This document shows, one piece after another, positions 13,687 to 18,260 of a DNA stretch of 18,260 nucleotides. The stretch's first letter is position 1, and each line of letters begins with the position of its first letter. The notes below the pieces were generated by a model. The model was not told where the DNA came from. It saw nothing but the letters and a program-made list of their open reading frames with translations, and made no database searches. The DNA comes from an uncultured Oscillospiraceae bacterium (GTDB lineage: Bacteria > Bacillota > Clostridia > Oscillospirales > Ruminococcaceae), in contig USLH01000029.1 of NCBI GenBank assembly GCA_900555435.1, forward strand, positions 1 to 18,260, written 5' to 3'. A program made the translations under genes and the position numbers.

Positions 13687-13754
13687 AATCGGCGGGAGCT
13701 TTTCGTCGGTTTTCCGGGGAAAAAGAAGAGCAGCTCTCTTTTTTTAGGAATCCC

Positions 13755-13784
13755 TTGACGGATGGGTTTCTTTTGTTGTATTCT
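13755..13784 (+). promoter_or_regulatory. Sigma-A type promoter of the alpha-mannosidase
   Basis: TTGACG at 13755-13760, an 18-bp spacer and TATTCT at 13779-13784, 28 bp before the start codon. Confidence 0.7.
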
Positions 13785-13812
13785 TAAAGAAAACGGTACA
13801 CAGGAGGTAGTT

Positions 13813-16800
13813 ATGCTCAACGAAAAACAGATTGACCGGATGCTTTCTAAGCTGAAGCGATATGAGGACACTTTGGACGCAATGATTTTCGAGAAGGTCG
13901 CCGATCTTCCCGTTTCCTTCTATCAGACCGGGGAATCCCTTTATGAGATCCCCGATGAAAGCCTTTTTGCACCCATGGCAGTGGGGAGTCACTGGGGTGG
14001 AGAAGGGGTATACGGCTGGTTCCGGACCGGCTGGCAGGTTCCGAAGGAGCTGGCGGGAAGGCCGCTGTTCCTGCGGCCAAAGGTGGGCGGCTATGAGGCG
14101 CTGCTCTGGGTCGACGGAAAGCCTTTCGGCACCTTTGCCACCAAAATCGTGGTAACGGGTCACGGGAACCACTACTGCGACATGGTAGTGAAAAATCCGA
14201 AGGCCGGACAGGAGATCGCCATTGATCTGGAATTTTACACCGGCCATTTTGTCCGGGGCTGTTTTCCCTTTGAGGAAACCGGGCGGACGGATTACGACTT
14301 TGTTTACGCATCCATGGAGATCTGCGTCAAAAACGAGAAGGTCGCAAACTTCCTTTTCAACCTCCGGACTTTGAACCAACTGGCGGAGGTTTTGGACGAC
14401 CGGAGCTATCGGAAGGCGGAACTGATCAACGTCCTGACAGCGCTGCATGAAACGGTTTACTACGATCCTTCCTGCATCAGCCGGGAGGAGTTTGAAAATT
14501 CTCTTCTGGAAGGGCAGCGGATCATGGCGCCGGCTCTGGCACGGCGGGCCCCTTTGAGCGCCCCCAAGGCCGGAGTGATCGGGCATTCCCACATGGACAC
14601 GGCGTGGCTCTGGCATGTGGGCGAGACCATTAAAAAATGCGCCCGGACCTATTCCAACCAGCTGAACCTGATGGAACAGTATCCGGAATACAAGTTTGTT
14701 CAGAGCTCCGCCTATCACGGGGAGATGATCCGGCAGCACTATCCGGAGCTCTTTGAGCGGATCCGGAAAAAGGTGCAGGAGGGTCGGTATGAACCCAACG
14801 GCGGCGTCTGGGTGGAGTGCGACTGCAACATCACCTCCGGCGAGTCCATGATCCGACAGTTCCTGTGGGGGCAGCGATTCACGAAAAAGTATTATAACTA
14901 TCTGTCCGACGCCTTCTGGCTGCCGGATACCTTCGGCTATTCTGCGGCGATCCCGCAGATCATGAAGGGCTGCGGTGTCAAGTACTTCCTGACCACCAAG
15001 ATGGCGTGGAACGACACCAACCAGTTCCCCTATGATACCTTCTGGTGGAAGGGAATCGATGGGACGCAGGTTCTGGCGCATCTCAACAAGACCCACGTCT
15101 GGCCGGAGCCAAAGGCTTTCTATGAGTATCTATATGACATCAAGAGCCCGGATGCGGTGCGGCAAAAATACGTTTCCGACCGGAAGCTCATTTCCTACGG
15201 CTTCGGCGACGGCGGCGGCGGACCTCAGTACGAGATGGTGGAAATGGCCAGACGGTGCCGGGATCTGGAAGGCTGCCCCCGGACGGAGCACACCACCGTC
15301 AGCCATTTTATGCAGGAGCTGGAACAGAACATCCACAATCCTTCTACCTATGAAGGGGAGCTGTATCTGGAGCTGCACCGGGGCACTTTGACCAATCAGC
15401 ACCCCATCAAGCGGAACAATCGTCTGGCGGAGATTGCTTTGCATGATCTGGAGTTTGTCACAGTGGCAAAGGCGCTGGAGGAAAAGCGGGCAGCTGACGA
15501 CAGCGCTTACCGGGATCTGCAGGAGACGCTGCTGGTCAACCAGTTCCACGACATCCTTCCCGGAACCTGCATCCCCAGAGCCCATGACGAGGCGAAGGCA
15601 CAGGTTTCCGAAGTGATTGAAAAGGCCAACGTTCAAACCCTCAGCCTGCTTGCTTCGGAAGGGAGCGGGCAGGTCACTGTGGTGAATCCCACTTCTTTTC
15701 TGCGGAACGACGTGATCTATCTGGAGCCCAGAGAAGGGATGCGGATCGCCGGCGGCTATCCTCAGCAGTTCACCGAGACCCTGGCCGGCGGAAAGAAGCT
15801 GGCGGTAACCGGTGTCACCCTTCCGCCTTACGGCAGCGTTGTTCTGGAGTGGGAAGAGGGCATACCGGATGAACGTTCTCCCTTCGGCGTCAGCGGAAGA
15901 GAACTGGTAACTCCTTTTGCGAAAGTGGTATTTGACGAGCGGGGCTTCATCAAGTCCTTTGTGGATACGGCTGCCGATCGGGAGCTGGTAGGCGAAGGGT
16001 ACCCCTTCAACACCTTCCTGATGGCGGAGGATGTTCCGGCTCAGTGGGACAACTGGGATGTGGATGCGGATATGGATCTGCGTTATAAGGACTGCAGCAG
16101 GTTCCTTTCTTCCCAGATGGTTTCCAGAGGTGCTGTGGAGCTGCGGATCCGGAACCGGTATCAGATTTCGGAGAAATCCACCATTACCCAGGACATGATC
16201 TTCTATGCCGATTCTCCGCTGGTCAAGTTTGAGACTATGATGGACTGGCAGGAAGAGCATCGGTTCCTCAAAACGGCATTCGACACCTCTGTCTTCAGCG
16301 ATTTTGCCCGGCAGGAGATCCAGTTCGGCTACTCAAAGCGGCCGACCACCCGGAACAACTCGGTGGATCAGGCCAAATTTGAGGTATTGAATCACAAATA
16401 TACCGATCTTTCCGAGACCCGTTACGGCGTTTCAATTTTGAACGACTGCAAGTACGGTATCTCCGTCTGCGGCGGGCAGCTGCGGCTGTCGCTCCATAAG
16501 GGCGGTATGCGTCCGGATTTCCGGGGCGACAAGGGCGAGCATTACTGTGAATATGGCTTCCTGCCCCACGAAGGCGGTTTCTCGGCGGAAAACGTCATTC
16601 AGCCGGCGTATGCGTTCAACTATCATCCCATTGTAGTTGAGGGCAATCGTGCGATGGATCCTCTGGTTCGCTGCAGTGCGGAAAACGTCGTGGTCGAAAC
16701 AGTGAAACCCTGCGAAGACGGGGAGCGAGCCTTCATCCTGCGGCTTTATGAGGCCGAGGGTACCATGACCCATACGGATGTGGCGCTTTCCTTCCGTCCG

Positions 16801-16917
16801 AAGAGCGTGGAGCTTACCAACATGCTGGAAGAAAAAGAGGCGGAGCTTCCCGCTGCGGAAACCTTCCGGCTGACCTTCCGTCCCTTTGAGATCAAGACGG
16901 TGAAAGTGCGTTATTAA
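13813..16917 (+). CDS. Alpha-mannosidase, glycoside hydrolase family 38
   Basis: This 1034-residue enzyme has no signal peptide, so it is probably cytoplasmic. It hydrolyses alpha-mannosides. Order of domains: an N-terminal beta region (1-250), the GH38 catalytic barrel and helical bundle (about 250-620), and C-terminal beta domains (about 630-1034). The zinc site starts with H258-x-H260-x-D262 in G-H-S-H-M-D-T-A-W-L-W. The likely nucleophile is Asp372 in F-W-L-P-D-T-F-G-Y-S. G-F-G-D-G-G-G-G-P and Q-F-H-D-I-L-P-G-T are further family signatures. ATG 13813 is chosen because AGGAGG at 13802-13807 is 5 bp upstream. A longer in-frame opening from 13762 would overlap the promoter. It is divergent from spoIIE and convergent with the AraC gene, and a strong hairpin follows. 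Mannose-containing oligosaccharides taken up from outside are the likely substrate. Confidence 0.96.
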   Translation: MLNEKQIDRMLSKLKRYEDTLDAMIFEKVADLPVSFYQTGESLYEIPDESLFAPMAVGSHWGGEGVYGWFRTGWQVPKELAGRPLFLRPKVGGYEALLWVDGKPFGTFATKIVVTGHGNHYCDMVVKNPKAGQEIAIDLEFYTGHFVRGCFPFEETGRTDYDFVYASMEICVKNEKVANFLFNLRTLNQLAEVLDDRSYRKAELINVLTALHETVYYDPSCISREEFENSLLEGQRIMAPALARRAPLSAPKAGVIGHSHMDTAWLWHVGETIKKCARTYSNQLNLMEQYPEYKFVQSSAYHGEMIRQHYPELFERIRKKVQEGRYEPNGGVWVECDCNITSGESMIRQFLWGQRFTKKYYNYLSDAFWLPDTFGYSAAIPQIMKGCGVKYFLTTKMAWNDTNQFPYDTFWWKGIDGTQVLAHLNKTHVWPEPKAFYEYLYDIKSPDAVRQKYVSDRKLISYGFGDGGGGPQYEMVEMARRCRDLEGCPRTEHTTVSHFMQELEQNIHNPSTYEGELYLELHRGTLTNQHPIKRNNRLAEIALHDLEFVTVAKALEEKRAADDSAYRDLQETLLVNQFHDILPGTCIPRAHDEAKAQVSEVIEKANVQTLSLLASEGSGQVTVVNPTSFLRNDVIYLEPREGMRIAGGYPQQFTETLAGGKKLAVTGVTLPPYGSVVLEWEEGIPDERSPFGVSGRELVTPFAKVVFDERGFIKSFVDTAADRELVGEGYPFNTFLMAEDVPAQWDNWDVDADMDLRYKDCSRFLSSQMVSRGAVELRIRNRYQISEKSTITQDMIFYADSPLVKFETMMDWQEEHRFLKTAFDTSVFSDFARQEIQFGYSKRPTTRNNSVDQAKFEVLNHKYTDLSETRYGVSILNDCKYGISVCGGQLRLSLHKGGMRPDFRGDKGEHYCEYGFLPHEGGFSAENVIQPAYAFNYHPIVVEGNRAMDPLVRCSAENVVVETVKPCEDGERAFILRLYEAEGTMTHTDVALSFRPKSVELTNMLEEKEAELPAAETFRLTFRPFEIKTVKVRY

Positions 16918-16922
16918 GCGAA

Positions 16923-16960
16923 AAAATCCCCCTTTGCCGGGAGCGGCAGAGGGGGATTTT
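16923..16960. terminator. Bidirectional terminator between mannosidase and AraC gene
   Basis: A 17-bp stem pairs the arm beginning AAAATCCCCC (16923-16939) with the arm ending GGGGGATTTT (16944-16960). There is one G-T pair and a 4-nt loop. A-runs and T-runs on both flanks let it serve both convergent genes, whose stops lie 5 bp and 1 bp away. Confidence 0.92.
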
Positions 16961-16961
16961 G

Positions 16962-17780
16962 CTATGCTTGCTGGGCTTTCAGCTGGCGGATGTGCTGAGT
17001 GGGGGAGACACCCATTTTCTTTTTGAAGACCCGGCTGAAATAGAGGGGATCCCGGTAGCCGGAAAGGGCGGCGACGTTCTGAACGGAGGTGATGCCCTGC
17101 TGCATCAATTCACAGGCCCGCTGGATCCGGAGGGTTTGGAGATACTCACTGAAGCCGATGTGCAGGCTTTCCCGAAAAAGATTGGAAAGGTATTTGGGAG
17201 AGTAGGAGAACCGGCGACTGACGGCTTCCAGTGTAAGCTCCGAATCGGCACTGTGTTCGTCCAGATACTGCTTGATGGGAGTCAAAGGGGAAATGGAAGG
17301 CTCTTGTTCCGGAAAGAGGTCGGCACCTAGGTTTGCGAAGGTATAGAGAAGGACACCTTCTGCCAGAAGATCCAGTGTTTGGGGACGGGAAAGGGAAAGA
17401 GAGTCCTTCCAGAAGGGAATCAGATAGGAAAATCCGGAGCGGGTCGGGTGGCTGCGGCTGATGGAAAGCCGCTCCAGAATTTGTTCCGTGCGGATCCCGA
17501 GAAAGGTCACATAGAGGTAGCGGAGATTTCCGGTGTCCTCCAGCCGAAAGGGAGCTGCCGGAAAGGTGAGGAAAACTGTTCCCGGGGTCAGGGAATTCGA
17601 TCCGTGGAGGGAGTGAAGAACACCGGCTCCCTCCGAAACAAGCCCCAGAGTATAGGCGGAAAGGGTTCGGAAGCGGTCGTGGAAAACGTCGGTCTTTTCA
17701 TAGACGAAATTCAGGGTCTGAATGTCGCTGCTGCCGGTTTTAACGGGGGTAAAGCGGCAGACATTTTGATCGTTGGTCAT
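16962..17780 (-). CDS. AraC family transcriptional regulator
   Basis: This is a 272-residue DNA-binding regulator. Residues 1-165 form a cupin-like sensing domain (L-T-P-G-T-V-F-L-T-F-P-A near 65-76), and residues about 170-272 form the double helix-turn-helix of the AraC family. The first helix-turn-helix is L-T-L-E-A-V-S-R-R-F-S-Y-S-P-K-Y-L-S-N-L-F-R. The second runs through I-T-S-V-Q-N-V-A-A-L-S-G-Y-R-D-P-L-Y-F-S-R-V-F-K-K and ends in the family signature M-G-V-S-P-T-Q-H-I-R. Regulators of this layout usually sense a sugar or its phosphate and activate nearby genes. The divergent Gfo/Idh/MocA gene is the most likely target and the convergent mannosidase a possible one. AGGAG 8 bp upstream supports ATG 17780. 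Confidence 0.93.
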   Translation of the reverse strand: MTNDQNVCRFTPVKTGSSDIQTLNFVYEKTDVFHDRFRTLSAYTLGLVSEGAGVLHSLHGSNSLTPGTVFLTFPAAPFRLEDTGNLRYLYVTFLGIRTEQILERLSISRSHPTRSGFSYLIPFWKDSLSLSRPQTLDLLAEGVLLYTFANLGADLFPEQEPSISPLTPIKQYLDEHSADSELTLEAVSRRFSYSPKYLSNLFRESLHIGFSEYLQTLRIQRACELMQQGITSVQNVAALSGYRDPLYFSRVFKKKMGVSPTQHIRQLKAQQA

Positions 17781-17823
17781 GGGAAAGCTCCTGCCTTTTT
17801 GGTTTCAAGAGGATGTTTCTTTT

Positions 17824-17852
17824 AGTATAGCGGAAGAAAGAGAAAATGTCCA
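17824..17852 (-). promoter_or_regulatory. Sigma-A type promoter of the AraC gene
   Basis: On the minus strand TGGACA (complement of 17847-17852) and TATACT (complement of 17824-17829) are 17 bp apart. They lie 43 bp upstream of the start codon. Confidence 0.75.
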
Positions 17853-17864
17853 GTCGGAGTTTTG

Positions 17865-17890
17865 TCCATGAATTTATGGAAAAATTCCAT
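17865..17890. promoter_or_regulatory. Nested inverted and direct repeats, candidate AraC operator
   Basis: TCCAT (17865-17869) and ATGGA (17876-17880) form one inverted repeat. ATGGAA (17876-17881) and TTCCAT (17885-17890) form a second that shares the middle arm. The two TCCAT copies are 21 bp apart in the same direction, two DNA turns, a spacing usual for AraC half-sites. The block lies between the two divergent promoters and touches the -35 of the MocA-type gene. Confidence 0.45.
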
Positions 17891-17918
17891 TTACAAGTGG
17901 ATTACATCCGGTTATAAT
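17890..17918 (+). promoter_or_regulatory. Sigma-A type promoter of the Gfo/Idh/MocA gene
   Basis: TTTACA at 17890-17895, a 17-bp spacer and a perfect TATAAT at 17913-17918, 37 bp before the start codon. Confidence 0.8.
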
Positions 17919-17955
17919 GGAGGCAATTTCAAGGGCAGGAAAGGATGGTTTTGGG

Positions 17956-18260
17956 ATGGAAAAGGTTCGGATCGGTGTCGTTGGGGTCGGAAGAGGGTCT
18001 TCCATGATGCGGTTTTGCCAGCAGTCGGAGAAGGCGAAGCTGGTGGCGGTTTGTGACAGCTGGGAAGAAGGGCTCCGGAGAAAGAAGGAAGAGCTGCAGG
18101 ACGACTCAATTGGTTATTACACTTCCTTTGAGAAGTTTTTAGAGCACGGATTGGATGCGGTGGTGTTGGCGAATTATGCCACCGAACATGCTCCCTTCGC
18201 CATTGCCTGCTTGGAGCGGGGGATCCATGTCCTCAGCGAGGTGCTGCCGGTTCAGAATAT
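17956..18260 (+). CDS. Gfo/Idh/MocA family oxidoreductase, 5' part (3' end outside window)
   Basis: The first 101 residues of an NAD(P)-dependent sugar or sugar-derivative oxidoreductase are visible; the frame stays open to the right edge. It begins with the Rossmann strand R-I-G-V-V-G-V-G-R-G-S-S and the acidic strand end L-V-A-V-C-D-S. It continues through L-D-A-V-V-L-A-N-Y-A-T-E-H-A-P-F-A and G-I-H-V-L-S-E-V-L-P. The last motif normally reads E-K-P-x-A with the catalytic Lys in this family. Here it is S-E-V-L-P-V, so the usual lysine is replaced, a known variation in some subgroups. AAAGGA at 17939-17944 precedes the ATG. It is divergent from the AraC gene and has its own good promoter. 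The substrate is unknown; the neighbouring mannosidase suggests carbohydrate use. Confidence 0.88.
   Translation, partial: MEKVRIGVVGVGRGSSMMRFCQQSEKAKLVAVCDSWEEGLRRKKEELQDDSIGYYTSFEKFLEHGLDAVVLANYATEHAPFAIACLERGIHVLSEVLPVQN

Noticed and set aside
13744..15096. A 450-residue open frame on the minus strand
   Set aside because: It lies fully antisense to the start of the mannosidase gene, whose motifs and ribosome binding site are clear. The antisense product is His/Pro/Arg-rich and resembles no family.
15130..16260. A 376-residue open frame on the minus strand
   Set aside because: It is antisense to the mannosidase and has the His/Leu/Arg-rich composition of a shadow frame.
1..18260. CRISPR arrays, tRNA or rRNA genes, insertion sequences, prophage genes
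   Set aside because: No spaced repeats, cloverleaf-forming sequences, transposase motifs or phage-type genes were recognised on either strand.

Overview
The window looks like chromosomal DNA from a spore-forming, anaerobic, moderately GC-rich member of the Clostridia (Lachnospiraceae/Oscillospiraceae type). The reasons are a spoIIE gene, an aldo/keto reductase with a bacterial ferredoxin tail, a TSCPD protein, a DUF1858 redox protein, a MecA-like adaptor, and sigma-A type promoters with GGAGG ribosome binding sites. No rRNA, tRNA, CRISPR array, insertion sequence or phage gene was seen.

Layout. (1) The 3' end of a YesL/DUF624-like membrane protein with its terminator (1-586), then about 275 bp with no recognisable feature. 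(2) A four-gene minus-strand operon (4396 down to 921): RnfD-like, RnfE-like and RnfA-like membrane proteins, then a membrane-anchored extracytoplasmic DUF4015-like protein, closed by a strong hairpin at 861-919. (3) A MecA-like gene starting only 11 bp from the RnfD-like gene and overlapping, tail to tail, the ribulose-phosphate epimerase gene rpe. (4) A plus-strand block: aldo/keto reductase and a PLP aminotransferase (terminator), a TSCPD protein, homoserine O-acetyltransferase metA, a DUF1858 protein (hairpin), then trmK and a NIF3 family gene. (5) spoIIE on the minus strand, divergent from a GH38 alpha-mannosidase. (6) An AraC family regulator convergent with the mannosidase and divergent from a Gfo/Idh/MocA oxidoreductase cut by the right edge.

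The most unusual part is region 2. The three membrane proteins are clearly homologous to Rnf/Nqr subunits D, E and A. By eye alignment, however, all four cysteines that hold the intramembrane [2Fe-2S] cluster are replaced, and the flavinylated threonine of subunit D is a tyrosine. No rnfB, rnfC, rnfG or apbE gene lies beside them. I infer a Rnf-derived membrane module that no longer carries electrons in the usual way, encoded with an extracytoplasmic partner that also departs from its family motif.

Regulation visible in the sequence includes good sigma-A promoters for rpe, the aldo/keto reductase, the TSCPD gene, metA, the mannosidase, the AraC gene and the MocA-type gene. The spoIIE promoter has a long 21-bp spacer, as in Spo0A-activated promoters. 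The AraC/MocA intergenic region carries nested symmetric repeats that are candidate operators.
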